In this document: piece by piece, positions 31,436 through 42,221 of the stretch
Layout: the number at the start of each line of letters is the position of its first letter
Numbering within the stretch: the first letter of the stretch is position 1
From: Siphonodentalium dalli
Taxonomy: Eukaryota > Mollusca > Scaphopoda > Gadilida > Siphonodentaliidae
NCBI GenBank assembly: GCA_032622095.1
Contig: CP136061.1
Coordinates: forward strand, 250,989,582 to 251,053,581
Reading direction: 5' to 3'
Length of the DNA: 64,000 nt
The notes under the pieces: generated by a model
What the model was told of the DNA's origin: nothing
The model's database searches: none
The model's input: only the letters and a program-made list of their open reading frames with translations
Translations under genes and position numbers: made by a program

Positions 31436-31474
31436 TATGGGTCCGTGGGACGAGCCGGCCTGGCGGAAACCCTG
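29964..31474. mobile_element. hAT-like element 13 bp after the exon k donor
   Basis: Ends CAGGGTTTCCGCCAGG and CCTGGCGGAAACCCTG are complementary. The flanks share GTTTAAT (seven bases, with a mismatch in the eighth). It is 1511 bp with no transposase frame. It contains a run of 43 G at 31391-31433. Confidence 0.8.
31391..31433 (+). repeat. 43-base G homopolymer
   Basis: An uninterrupted run of 43 G near the right end of the hAT-like element. True length is likely uncertain because such runs are hard to sequence. Confidence 0.9.
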
Positions 31475-31607
31475 GTTTAATTGTAGATAATGCCATGAAA
31501 CTCTATTGTGGTAGCTGCGACCGTGTGTTCAAAAAGTTCCCAGTCAGAACATCACAGGTTGCCAGGTTTTAAATTAGTGTAATGTGATCTCCACTAGAGA
31601 TCTTATT

Positions 31608-31826
31608 ACAGTACCGTAATGCTCTAATTAATCGACTCCTTAACCACAGCAGAATTATGGGTAACTTTTCAGGATTTAGTCGGAAATATGGCTTGTTGCC
31701 ATTCATCGGAAAGTTCTCCCCGAGAGCTTTCCGATGAATGGCAACAAGCCATATTTCCGACTAAATCCTGAAAAGTTACCCATAATTCTGATGTGGTTAA
31801 GGAGTCGATTAATTAGAGCATTACTG
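31608..31826. mobile_element. Family C foldback MITE, copy 4
   Basis: It is a long near-perfect palindrome with GGAAAG(T/C)TCTC as the inner arm end and a short CCC centre. The outer end is slightly altered (CAGTACCGTAATGCTCTAAT). Confidence 0.85.
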
Positions 31827-31916
31827 TTGTTTAAAACTTTTTGATGTTCTGATGGGGAACTTTATAACATTGAAAAAAAAATAACGTATGTGATATATTT
31901 CTCAGATGATACTTTC

Positions 31917-32086
31917 TTAACCGTTTCATGACTGGAGCTATGCAGTATTAACCCTTTCATGACTGGATCTATGCAGTATTAACCCTTTCATGACTGGAGC
32001 TATGCAGTATTAACCCTTTCATGACTGGATCTATGCAGTATTAACCCTTTCATGACGGGAGCTATGCGGTATTAACCTTTTCATGA
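31917..32086 (+). repeat. 31-bp tandem repeat of a TTAA-type transposon end
   Basis: Five full units and a partial one, each beginning TTAACC(C/G)TTTCATGACTGG. This is nearly the left end of the element at 20203 (TTAACCCTTCCATGACTGG). Confidence 0.88.
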
Positions 32087-32087
32087 A

Positions 32088-32760
32088 ATTTGTCATGGAT
32101 GTTAATATTGACATGTAGATGGGAACGAGTCATTTTGGTGTCGTTCGCCAAAAAACATGGCCGCCAGCAGCCATCTTGGATTTTACTCTTTGCATGACTA
32201 AATCCTTTGACGCGGGCTACAGGTCGTAGCTTTGGTCGGATCTTCATGAAATTTGTCATGGATGTTAACAATGACATGTAGATGGGAACGAGTCCTTTTG
32301 GGGTCATTCGGCCAAAAAACATGGCCGCCAGCAGCCATTTTATATTTTACTCTTTTCATGACTAAATCCTTTGGCACAGGCTACAGTTCGTATCTTTGGT
32401 TAGATCATTATGAGATTTGTCTTGGCTGTTGACATTGACATGTAGATGGGAACGAGTCATTTTGGGTTCATTGGCGCGGGCTACAGGTCGTACTATTCGT
32501 CTGATCATCATGAATTTGTCATAAGGGAGATGTTGCTGGAATTCCATCAATGACATAAACCGCACCTCCAGCGATGGATGTTAACAATGACATGTAGATG
32601 AGTTATTTTGGGGTCATTCGGCAAAAAACATGGCTGCCGGTGGCCATTTTAGAATTTACTCTTTTCATCACTAAATCCTTTGGCACACCATACTCACCAC
32701 ATCCCTGATCCGATCATCATGGAACTTGTCATGAATGTTGATATTGACATGTTCATCTTG
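32088..32760. repeat. Family T tandem repeat, about four units
   Basis: Units contain TTGACATGTAGATGGGAACG, AAAAAACATGGCCGCCAGCA and TACTCTTTTCATGACTAAAT blocks. An isolated copy lies at 36585-36760. Confidence 0.75.
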
Positions 32761-32875
32761 TCTTACTTAGACATTTCAATTAACACCTTTCCTATTCCTC
32801 CATTTACTGTCAACCATTAAATTATTCCCCTACCTAAGTTGAGCTACAGTGTCATTGACACTTTCATTTTGTAGC

Positions 32876-32971
32876 AATTAATCAATTCTGATAACTAAAG
32901 CATATTTTTAAGAAATGTTGTTGTTGTTGTATCTTGATGATATGGGGACCCTCTGATCGGATTGAGTACCT
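32876..32971 (-). mobile_element. Family D MITE fragment
   Basis: Only the last ~95 bp, ending TCTGATCGGATTGAGTACCT. Confidence 0.75.
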
Positions 32972-33062
32972 ATAAGGAATGAATGTAGTGGTGTGTGTAT
33001 TATTGGGGGATACAGCGCTGTGGAAGGTTTGGCCATCCATGCCTTTAACTTTATTGAATTTA

Positions 33063-33275
33063 CATTAATGCCCTAAGTAATCAACCCCTTAACCACAGCA
33101 GAATTATGGGTAACTTTTCAGGATTTAGTCGGAAATATAGCTTGTTGCCATTCATCGGAAAGCTCTCCCTGAGAGCTTTCCGGTGAATGGTAACAAGCCA
33201 TATTTCCGACTAAATCCTGAAAAGTTAGCCATTATTCTGCTGTGGTTAAAATGTCGATTACTTAGGGCATTACTT
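33063..33275. mobile_element. Family C foldback MITE, copy 5
   Basis: CATTAATGCCCTAAGTAATC left end and near-complement right end, around an inner palindrome GAGAGCTTTCCG(G/A)TGAATG. Confidence 0.83.
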
Positions 33276-33284
33276 TATATGGTA

Positions 33285-33525
33285 GATTTTTGGCAGAGCT
33301 GCATGTTATATGTACTTGTCTCTGAGACATGCCTAGTGTTGCCCTTTGTACATGCCTGGGACTATATAACACACAATGCGCCAATTTTAGAAGTTGCATG
33401 GGTTTTTGAAACCATGCAAAATATTTATGTTTTTTTTGGGGACTCGAACCACGGCCCGTGCCATGAGCATGCCATGCAACTCTAAGTCCGACGTCAGTAC
33501 CACACGGCCACCGAAGCGACCCCTT
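33285..33525 (-). mobile_element. tRNA-like SINE-type repeat
   Basis: The body block (GCATGTTATATGTACTTGTC; TGCCTGGGACTATATAACAC) matches 13130-13210. The minus strand head 33440-33520 has GTGGCCGTGTGGTACTGACG and a B-box-like GTGGTTCGAGTCCCC. It ends about 25 bp before the last coding exon. Confidence 0.65.
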
Positions 33526-33550
33526 AATTGATTATATATTTTATTTTCAG

Positions 33551-33611
33551 GTCCGAAAATATCAAGCAAGTTAATCATGCATTCAAAGACTTTTCACGGT
33601 TATATAGGTGA
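33551..33611 (+). CDS. TNPO3: TNPO3 last coding exon l with stop
   Basis: The acceptor is TATTTTCAG. The first base completes the methionine codon split with exon k, followed by SENIKQVNHAFKDFSRLYR and TGA at 33609-33611, the counterpart of human [20 protein letters not shown]. The protein thus ends at the usual place for the family. I see no AATAAA or ATTAAA between the stop and about 33900. The first AATAAA-like strings are inside transposons near 34170 and 35140, so the polyadenylation site is unresolved. Confidence 0.95.
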
Positions 33612-34059
33612 TGGACCCACCACTAGGCCGCGGATTCTAAATCAAATCGTGATAGAAACAATCTGAGAGTATTTGTGTTTTAACATAACAAGTGTCCCTC
33701 TCTTAGGTATTTCTAATCATGTTGCCTAGCAACCACAGATCTCTGCTGCATGTTCAGGAGATTGCAGATCTGACATAAATGTCGAGTACAGCATGACTTA
33801 GAGTCTCCTGGGTTCTAGAGAATCTATGTGAGGTTTACCCCTTCTTTACTAAATGGAATCACCCATTCAGTTATAAAAGTACACATTGGAAGGGTCTATT
33901 ATTCATCTGGAGGGATGTTCAGATAATATGTGCAGACCTATGGTAATTTGTTGAACTTATTATCTGAACATTTCCTAAGGTGTAACTACTCGTCGATGAA
34001 TATTTAGTAAAGAAAGGGTTAAATGGGGTAAGTTGATCACAATGAGGGAAGCAGTTTTT
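33612..34059 (+). other. 3' flank of TNPO3 with a small foldback
   Basis: It probably holds the 3' UTR. 33911-33973 contains TGTTCAGATAAT and its complement ATTATCTGAACA with shared flanks, a foldback also seen at 35455-35575. No polyadenylation signal was recognised. Confidence 0.45.
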
Positions 34060-34437
34060 TTTTTACTCTGTGCCAATGCATTCTCTTATATATGCGAGTT
34101 GACCATAGGTCGCCTCGCATATATAAGAGAATGCATTGGCCTAACAATTTTTTATCATTTTTTTAAAAATAAATGTTTCTTACAATTTTTAGGACATAAA
34201 ATAAAAAACATCCATTACCCTGCAGGGAGCCCCACACATATATAGAAGCATATAGAAGAGTTTCGTCTGCTCATGTTTGTCTGGGGCTCTGTATGGGTGA
34301 AATTATATAATTGTTAAAGAATACAAGAACAAATTATTAAAATTGTAAAACATTGTTAGGCCAATGCATTCTCTTATATATGCGAGGCGACCTATGGTCG
34401 ACTCGCATATATAAGAGAATGCATTGGCACAGGGTAA
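34060..34437. mobile_element. Family B-like double hairpin without TTAA ends
   Basis: Both 65-bp hairpins (CCAATGCATTCTCTTATATA) are present. The outer CCCTTTACCC ends are missing. Between them lies a small foldback with GGGAGCCCCACACA and TGTCTGGGGCTCT, a family also seen at 38192-38280. Confidence 0.75.
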
Positions 34438-34768
34438 AAAAAATCCATTACCCTGCAGGGAGCCCCACACAGATATATGGGATGGATACTTGTGAGGTTT
34501 GTCAAATGACCTTGACCTCAGTTAACGGTATACTCGTATAGCGCGCATCTATACTCACAAATCGACTCCACCCACCCGTATGTGCAATTTCACTTATATA
34601 TCAAGATGTTCCGCCCACTTTGGTGTCTTAAAAACCACCCGAAAGAGATCTGTCAATTAGTTGAATATAACGTGAATGCCAATTTGGGGTGAAGGTCAGA
34701 GTATAGCTCTTTCGACGTTACCCAGCTACCCACAATGAGACACGCCATATGATGATACGACCAATTTA

Positions 34769-35008
34769 CAGTAATGCCCTAAGTAATCGACCCCTTAACC
34801 ACAGCATAATTATGGGTAACTTTTCAGGATTTAGTCCGAAATATGGCTTGTTGCCATTCATCGGAAAGCTCTCCGATGAATGGCTTGTGAGCTTTCCGAT
34901 GAATGTCAACAAGCCATATTATTTGCCAAGCCATATTTCCGACTAAATCCTGAAAAGTTACCCATAATTTTGCTGTGGTTAAGGGGTCGATTACTTATGG
35001 CATTACTG
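34769..35008. mobile_element. Family C foldback MITE, copy 6
   Basis: TA flanks and CAGTAATGCCCTAAGTAATC ends. The centre shows extra short duplications of TCCGATGAATG and AAGCCATATT. Confidence 0.83.
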
Positions 35009-35293
35009 TACCATGTGTGTCAGTGTGTAAATGGGCGAAGAACAATCAATTTCTTCTGTACTAATGGACAGTGGAATCAGGAAACATGTGTTATCAGTAT
35101 TGAGATCCCTTGTAGCGGAAACTCGTTCCTGAATAGAATAGAATAAACGTTATTAAAATCGCTGTTTCATAATAATAGCGATATACAATTCCATGGAAAC
35201 TAATAATGAATCTACAGTGTAGTTTTTTCATGGGTTGTGGTGCTTACTCACCCGTGGTAAAGTGGTCCTGCTAACGTGCTATGATCAACAGAT
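35009..35293. other. Stretch without recognised feature
   Basis: Short frames only, no repeat partner recognised. Confidence 0.4.
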
Positions 35294-35404
35294 CAAGCCT
35301 TGAAATAGGGTGTCTGTCATTTGCAGAATGAGGTCCCCAGAGGGTGAATTTAGTGATGCTACCCTGCGAGGTTCCCAGAGGGTGAATTTAGTGATGCTAC
35401 CCCA
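35294..35404. mobile_element. Family A left-end fragment
   Basis: CAAGCCTTGAAATAGGGTGT end followed by two copies of CCAGAGGGTGAATTTAGTGA; the rest is missing. Confidence 0.75.
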
Positions 35405-37406
35405 CATAAAACTCTACTGATATCACTCATATGACTTTTTTTTTCAAATTGCTGATCATCCTGGAGGGAGTCCTATTATTTGGAGGGAAATGTTCATATA
35501 ATAATTTCAACAAATAACCTCTGATCGTTTTGTTGAAATTAGTATCTGAACATTTCCTAAAGGATAACTACTCATTTTCAGCCACGTATGCTGATTTTTC
35601 CCTTTCGACCCTTGTTGGGACCCATCCACCCCCGCGTCCAAAATTGTTTCCGTTTTCGGCAGTTTTTTCCCCGACCATTTTGGACACCCACCTCCTTTTA
35701 ACACCAAAACAGAGATTTGCGGGGGGGAATTCACTGTAAACAGCAGTCTGAGTAAACTCATACCTAAATATTCATTACAACATTGAATATAAGGTCTGAC
35801 GGATAACATCGATATCTCATTTCCAAGTCCTCGGGATTCCGTAATCTGATTGATTGCGTAAATTATTTTCCGTCCAATGAAACCGTATGGGTTAATAAAC
35901 AAGTGTCAGTGGGCGGAGATAATGTCACCTCTAAATATAGTAACAGAGCGGAATTTCTCCGATCGAAAGCGATGCTTGCAAATACAACAGACAGAAACAA
36001 TGGCTTCGAAATTATATATTCGGATTAATTTGAAGGATGTGCTAGACCTGATAGATAGGCCTGCGCATGGTACCAACTTGGCCTCCCATAAATATAAATA
36101 GAACTCACTCACGTCCGTGTATTTGATTTACTTTGTTGTACCATGGTTTGCAAATCAAATTATTTGTCGTAAAAAAGTCATCTGAAAGTTAATACCGAGG
36201 AAATGACTTAATTTTATGCTTTTAAATAGTTCTAAAGCATCATTTTTGATGACGACCTTATTTTTTGCTCTCGGATGCAGCTTTCCGGGTGATGCAGCGA
36301 GTTCATCTCCCGAAAAAGAATAGTCGCACACACGACAAATATTATCTGCTGTAATGTTATGTCGCGACACAGGCCATTACTATTGCGAAGCACAACAAAT
36401 AACACGTGGGGACACCTGTCAATCATCGATGTATTTTTTTTAATCCGTGACGTCATTTTGGGGAAGCTCTTCGCTGAATAGAAATGATTTTGGCTACATA
36501 AGCTCCAGACTCTATATTTCAAATATAGAGTCGACGTTCACCCAGACTGTGTAAACAGCTGTATGTGAATTTCTGTGCATACTATTTGTAATGGATGTTA
36601 ACATTGACATGTAGATAGGAACGACTCATTTTGGGGTCATTCGGCCAAAAAACATGGCTGCCAGTGGCCATCTTGGATTTCAAAATTCATGGGCTATAGG
36701 CTATACTGTTTGTCTGATCATCATGAAATTTTTCATTTTTGTTAATATTGACATTCTGAGGTGTTATAAGCCAAACTCGTTGCAAAAACAGTCAAAAAGA
36801 CTTGCAGGAAAAAAAGTTGCGGAAAAAATTGTTTGTTGGTCCCATCGACCACCCAATCCAACCCACCCACCCCGGCATACGTGCCTGGAAAAAAATCCCC
36901 CCCCCCCCCTGATAGCGAGAGCATAATTATTATCACTGTCACTTTATTGTGGTTCAGATGGATGCTGGCGCTAAACAAAATTATGTTTTCTACTGTTTAC
37001 TGAAATCGGGAGAAACTGTTTCCCGATCGGGAGGGCAGGAGATGGGGTCGAATCTTGAATATTCGCAGGTCCCTACAGGAGATGGGGTTGAAAATTGGGG
37101 AAACTCACGCCTAAATTGGGAAAGTTAACATGTCTGCTCATAATGATTAATTATAATCTGATTTCATGTTAAATTATGAGTTGAACATGCCGCTTAATTA
37201 GGAGTAAGCACCATCTGTTTATATTTAATACAGACAGTCACTTCGCGAGGTAAAATGAGTTTGTATTGTGAAATTATGCGAACATTGCGATCAAATAAAT
37301 TGTTCGCATTTTATTTGAGAGAGCTCACTACGATTATTTGCCAGAGTTTATGTTAATTTTCGAGGCTTTTGATATCTATTTAGTTTTAAAACCAGCACCT
37401 TATTAA
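35405..37406. other. Gene-poor stretch with fragments of repeats
   Basis: It contains a foldback at about 35455-35575, a family T copy at 36585-36760 and a hAT-type terminus at about 37045-37075 (complement TAGGGACCTGCGAATATTC). The open frames near 35.5-36.5 kb and at 36.65-36.93 kb resemble nothing I know and lack convincing coding signs. Confidence 0.45.
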
Positions 37407-37846
37407 CAAGCATGAATTTAGTGTGTCTGACATTTGCAGAATGAGGTCCTCAGATTGTAAAGTCAGTGATACTATCCCGCACAGCAGGCTAGCATCACCA
37501 AATTCACCCTCCGGAGACCACATTCTGCTTAGGCCTCAACTGCTATGGGAGACCTAGGATCACATTGAAGTTTCCCAGTTGAATTTAGTGACGCATTAGT
37601 CACTTCAATTATGTATTTATCTTCTTCAAATTATGGGATATAAAAAAAACTGAACAGAAGGGAAAAAGTAACTAAAAACAATGTTAATTTTAGACTGTAG
37701 CTTCTTCCCAGAAGATGAGGCCTAAGCAGAATGAGGTCCACAGAGGGTGAATTTGGTGATGCTAGCATACTTTGTGGGGTAGCATCACTAAATTCACCCT
37801 CTAGGGGCCTCATTCTGCATATGACAGAGGAATTAAATTCAGGCTT
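37407..37846. mobile_element. Family A element, full length
   Basis: CAAGCATGAATTTAG and TAAATTCAGGCTTG ends; flanks CTTATTAA and CTTATTTA match in seven of eight positions. Both modules and the middle are present. Confidence 0.83.
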
Positions 37847-38191
37847 GCTTATTTAATTCCTCCACTAATTGTGCAATTGAAAATATTCTTGCTTTAATCT
37901 TGTTGATGATGAATCATGTTATTAAAATTTTCAGAATCATTTGAGGCATATCTGTTTAAATTTGTTAGTTCATGGTTTAACAAATTTTGATGACACATCT
38001 TGTAACCATGGTTCACTCTGACCTGAAAATTCTTTTGAACTTTTTGTTGTTGTTGCCATTTCTGAATTTTTTTGGGCATTTTTCAGAAATTTGACCTCGT
38101 TGAAAAACTTTTAAAATAATTGAATCATCGATAAAACTGAAACTAAAACCAATTTGAAGAACAACGCACAAAAATAACTGATAAATAAAAA

Positions 38192-38280
38192 TTAACCCAC
38201 AGGGAGCCTCACACAGATGGAAGCATGCACTACAGAGTGTCGTCTGCTCCGTCTGTGTGGGGCTCTCTATGGGATAATAA
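38192..38280. mobile_element. Short foldback element
   Basis: ACCCACAGGGAGCCTCACAC at the left and GTGTGGGGCTCTCTATGGG at the right, complementary around a TGCACTACAGAG centre. Similar sequence lies in the 34.2-34.5 kb block. Confidence 0.7.
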
Positions 38281-38347
38281 AATAACTGATAAATTTTGAG
38301 TTGGACAAAAGTGATCAATGGAAATATGCATGGATGGTATCGACATA

Positions 38348-38403
38348 CAGTAATGCCCTAAATAATCTACTCGATAAGGAGTCGATTATTTAGGGCATTA
38401 CTG
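38348..38403. mobile_element. Family C minimal derivative
   Basis: Only 56 bp: CAGTAATGCCCTAAATAATC joined almost directly to its complement, with TA on both sides. All the inner palindrome has been lost. Confidence 0.88.
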
Positions 38404-38533
38404 TAACTAAGCACTGATTTTGCTAAATTGTCTGTTGAAACCACCAAGCAGTAATTGTCACTTGATTAAGGAAACATTGTTATAGCCACAAGTTAAAATA
38501 TTTTGATAAGTAAGCATGTGTGACTTTTTATTA

Positions 38534-38912
38534 AAGTGATATGAAACACTGCGGTAGGGTGTTCAAATAGAAATGGAGAATAATCTTGCTCAAGGTAGTT
38601 ATTTTTACAAACATTATTTCCAAATTGACAACACACTCTGTAATTCCTATGTATTAATTAAATCAAGTGAATCTCGATGACGAAATCATTTGCATATGTT
38701 TATCACCGATAGTTGCGTCCCGTATCAATATGTAAATATTTACAATTGAGCGTAGTTCAGACAATATTTTCTATGGAGTGGTACAGTTGATTTGTTGGAA
38801 ATTTTCGGTGATTTTAGTAGAATGCTACATTTCTCCAGTTGCCTCAGTGCCTGAGTACTAACTTATCAGTTTCACGCACACGAACAAGTCCATAATATGT
38901 ATTTAATTGTAA
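38534..38912 (+). repeat. Family Q dispersed repeat, copy 2
   Basis: Same order of blocks as 23720-24092, starting AAGTGATATGAAACACTGCG. Confidence 0.7.
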
Positions 38913-39430
38913 ATACTCAGATGAGCAACTTCCGATTTATTACCTGTTAACGATTAAGGGTTTCCTTCAGATCTGATGATAATTTGAGAGGTGATTACTT
39001 CTACCTATTTGGTTATTAGGGAGAAGTTGATTGTTATTAGGGAGAAGTAACAATGGCTGAATTTCAATTTACACTCCCAACATCACGCTTCTATGATCAA
39101 ATAAGTATTATGCAAAACAAGATATTATTATATAGTTAGTAGTGACACCATTATAATCTGTAACTATACATTAAATAAGCTGTTGGGACAAATTCATACT
39201 GGTAAATGAGAGAGAAGTCACTTCTCCCTGGGACAAAAATAGGGAGAAGTGGCCACATTTTAGGGAGAAGATGTCTCCCAAGTTGCCCTCTAGGCTGGTC
39301 CCTGGATTACGGAGTTATGCTGAAAAGTTTGGCCAAATTAAATTTTATTTGACCATTTTCGACAAACATTGGTCACAACAGTGTGAACTCTACAACAGTG
39401 TGAACCCTACTTGTAACTGTTTGCTAGTTG
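38913..39430. other. Stretch with GGGAGAAGT motifs
   Basis: GGGAGAAGT occurs several times (about 39020, 39043, 39240). One complement of the 36-bp repeat of 28.8 kb is at 39263-39305. No gene recognised. Confidence 0.45.
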
Positions 39431-39682
39431 CAAGCCTTGAAATAGTGTCTGTCATTTGCAGAATGAGGTCCCCAGAGGGTGAATTTAGTGATGCTACCCC
39501 GCATAGCGGGCTAGCATCACCAAATTCACCCTCTGGGGACCTCATTCTGCTTACATCTCAGCAGAATGAGGTTCCCAGAGGGTGAATTTGGTGAAGCTAG
39601 CCAGCTATGCGGGTTAGCATCACTAAATTCACCCTCTGGGGACCTCATTCTGCAAATGACAGACACACTATTTCAAGGCTTG
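39431..39682. mobile_element. Family A element with perfect 8-bp duplication
   Basis: CAAGCCTTGAAATAG and CTATTTCAAGGCTTG ends, flanked by GCTAGTTG on both sides (39423-39430, 39683-39690). It is the short form with two back-to-back modules. A second, truncated family A copy starts directly after the right duplication (39691-39765). Confidence 0.9.
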
Positions 39683-39858
39683 GCTAGTTGCAAGTCTGTG
39701 TATAGTGTGCCTGTCATTTGCAGAATGAGGTCCCCAGAGGGTGAATTTAGTAACGTTATCCCACATATAAGAACAAAGTTGATCTATTATGTTCTTCGTG
39801 ATGATGTTTTTATAGACATTTATAATTTTTGCACATTTACCCAATGTGAGTGTCTTTA

Positions 39859-40062
39859 CGATGGTCAATCTCCTCCTATAACAAGTTTTATATAGTTTCC
39901 TGGGTATAAAGATGGTCTATCTCTTCCAATAACAAGTTTTATATAGTTTCCTGGGTATAACGATGGTCTATCTCTTACTATAACAAGTTTTATATAGTTT
40001 CCTGGGTATAAAGATGGTCTATCTCTTCCTATAACAAGTTTTATATAGTTTCCTGGGTATAA
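39859..40062. repeat. 51-bp tandem repeat, four units
   Basis: The unit contains TATAACAAGTTTTATATAGT then TTCCTGGGTATAA and GATGGTCTATCTC. Confidence 0.9.
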
Positions 40063-40359
40063 AATAATAAATATGATTCGAAGACCCCTGTCCGGAAGCA
40101 CCTCTATCAATTAATATTGATGTTCCCATAGCTATGCTCTGAATGTCAAATGTCCCAAATTGTTTGTATAGTTTTGTTTTGTTACATAGTTATGATCGAT
40201 AATGAGTCTAATTAACAGAGATAGAGCTCTCATGCTTGCTAAGCTCCAAACATTCCGTGGGACTCGCAGAAACATTCGGAGCATAGCAAGCGAGAGAACT
40301 CTGTCTTGTTAGCACTTTCCATGAAGCCAAATGTCAGATATTTTGCTCTACAACCTCAG

Positions 40360-41220
40360 GAATAAATCACTTTAGTGCACACCCAATCGCATGAAAATTA
40401 CAGCAAAATACAGAAGATTTCAGAACTTTCAATAAACAATTGTGTATTGTTCTTGAACTATACAAACCGATTAAGTCAACGTCATTGGCGATGTCAACCG
40501 TAGCAGACAATTTCTTCACTAAATTATTAGGTATAGTCTACACTAAGCACACGTTTGTGCAATTAAATACAAAATAATGACCTAAATGTTAGTATAGTAC
40601 AAGCTACAATCTTCAGAGTGTACAATAAATAGATAGAACGACACAAGTGTGTGAACTGGTTAACGTTATTGTACGAGTTAGTTGTGACGCGATGGTAAAA
40701 CGAGAACCGAGGTTCGAGTTTTACCTCGCGGCACGACAAACGAGTGCAATAACGTTAACATGTTCACACAACTGTGTTTTTTAATTTTTATTGCACACTC
40801 TGAAGGTTGCAGCTTGTAACATACTAACATTTAGGTCGATATTGTTGTATTTAATTGAACAAACGTGTGCTTAATGTAGACTATACCCCATAATTTAGCG
40901 AAGACATTTTCTGTTAAAGTTGACGTTGCCAGTGACGTTATACGTTTGTATTGTTCAAGAACAATACACATGTTTTTATTGAACGTTTCAATTCTTCTGT
41001 ATTTTGCTGTATTTCGCACAAATAAGTTATTGGGTGTGCAATAAATAGATAGAACACAGTTTTGTGAACATGTTAACTTTATTGCACTCGTTTGTCATGC
41101 CGCGAGGTTTAACTCGAACCTCTGGTTCTCGTTTTACCATCGCGTCAGAACAAACTCGTGCAACAACGTTAACATGTTCACACACTTGTGTCATTCTATC
41201 TATTTATTGTGCCTCGGTAG
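40360..41220. repeat. Double palindromic foldback structure
   Basis: Outer arms: 40365-40625 pairs with 40790-41045 (shared ACACGTTTGTGCAATTAAAT-like and TTGTATTGTTCAAGAACAAT-like blocks). Two palindromic modules, 40622-40800 and 41035-41218, each run from ATAAATAGATAGAAC through a TTTACC(T/A)CGCG centre and back. Confidence 0.75.
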
Positions 41221-41388
41221 ACAAATAATTTACCAAATCGTTTCATTCCAAGAAAAAGTTATTTGTAGACTTGAAATTGGGTTTATTAAAAATTATGTTG
41301 TTGTTGTTTTAATTATGGCCCAAAAGAGATAGACCATCTTTAAATTTTCAGAAAAACCTCATTACCATACCTCAACAGAAACATGTCA

Positions 41389-41435
41389 CGGTGAGGTCCC
41401 CAGAGGGTGAATTTAGTGATGCGTCACCGTGAGAA
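41389..41435. mobile_element. Family A fragment between inverted TCACGGTGA-like ends
   Basis: GAGGTCCCCAGAGGGTGAAT and TTAGTGATGC flanked by GTCACGGT and its complement ACCGTGA. Confidence 0.6.
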
Positions 41436-41479
41436 GACTGTTCAACACAAAACATTCATCTGTGGACTGTTGTCGCTGA

Positions 41480-41913
41480 CAAGTCTGCGAATAATGTGTC
41501 TGTCATTTGCAGAATGGGGTCCCCAGAGGGTGATTTAGTGATGCTATCCCACATAGTTGGCTAGCATTACCAAATTCACTCTCTGTGAACCTCATTCTGA
41601 TTAGGCCTCAACTGCTATGGGAGACCTAAGATTAGATAAAGTTCCCAAATTGAAGTTCACCCATTAGTCACCTCAATAATGCATTTTATCTTCTGCAAAT
41701 AAGGGATATAGAAACTGAACAGAAGGGTAAAAGTAACTAAAATCAATGTTGATTTGAGACTTTAGATACTTCCCAGAAAATGAGGACTAAGCAAAATGAG
41801 ATCCCCAGAGGGTGAAATTGGTGATGCTAGCCCTCTTTGTGTGATAGCGACACTATATTCACCCTCTGGGGGGACCCCATTCTGCAAATGACGGACACAC
41901 TATTTGTAGACTG
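41480..41913. mobile_element. Family A element, full length
   Basis: CAAGTCTGCGAATAA left end and ATTTGTAGACTG right end; TGTCGCTG precedes and follows within one base. Both modules and the middle are present with several substitutions. Confidence 0.8.
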
Positions 41914-42221
41914 TTGTCGCTGTACTGGGTGTGTCAGTATTTTTGTTACGCTTTGTCCGAGTTTGGGAAGTTTTATTTTAACTGCTTTATATAACTGAGG
42001 TATATAGCAGTGCATGTTTGTTATTTATTTTATGAATTGTATATAAATAAAAACTTTTCTACTGAAACACATGTACATTTTAAAAATATTAAAACATGAT
42101 CTGACAAAATCTTGTAAGTTTTGACTTCCACAGACCAGGGGTGGCTGATCAATCTCACATATGGTGGGAAGGGCCCTTGCATGGTTTGGATTGAGACTTA
42201 TTCAAATGGACCTACCAATAA

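Larger units (their letters stand above)
3674..33611 (+). other. TNPO3: TNPO3 gene, 3' half (12 exons, gene-level entry)
   Basis: Transportin-3 is an importin-beta family HEAT-repeat receptor that carries phosphorylated SR splicing factors into the nucleus and releases them on RanGTP. Twelve + strand segments, each with an AG acceptor and GT donor, join with matching phases into 473 codons and end at TGA 33609-33611. By eye the translation runs colinear with the C-terminal half of human TNPO3, including the blocks [26 protein letters not shown] and the closing DFSRLYR. The family is about 920 residues, so roughly half the protein, including the RanGTP-binding N-terminal part, lies upstream of the window. 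Introns are 0.6 to 5.2 kb and mostly made of MITEs and minisatellites. The open frame, all canonical splice sites and conserved motifs argue for a functional gene. Assignment to TNPO3 is by recognition, not by a search. Confidence 0.93.

Noticed and set aside
31357-31572. Frame with poly-glycine as a gene
   Set aside because: Produced by the 43-G run crossing the end of a hAT-like element.
35507-36522. Cluster of frames on both strands as exons of a second gene
   Set aside because: No recognisable domain, no consistent splice signals, overlapping frames on both strands of similar length.
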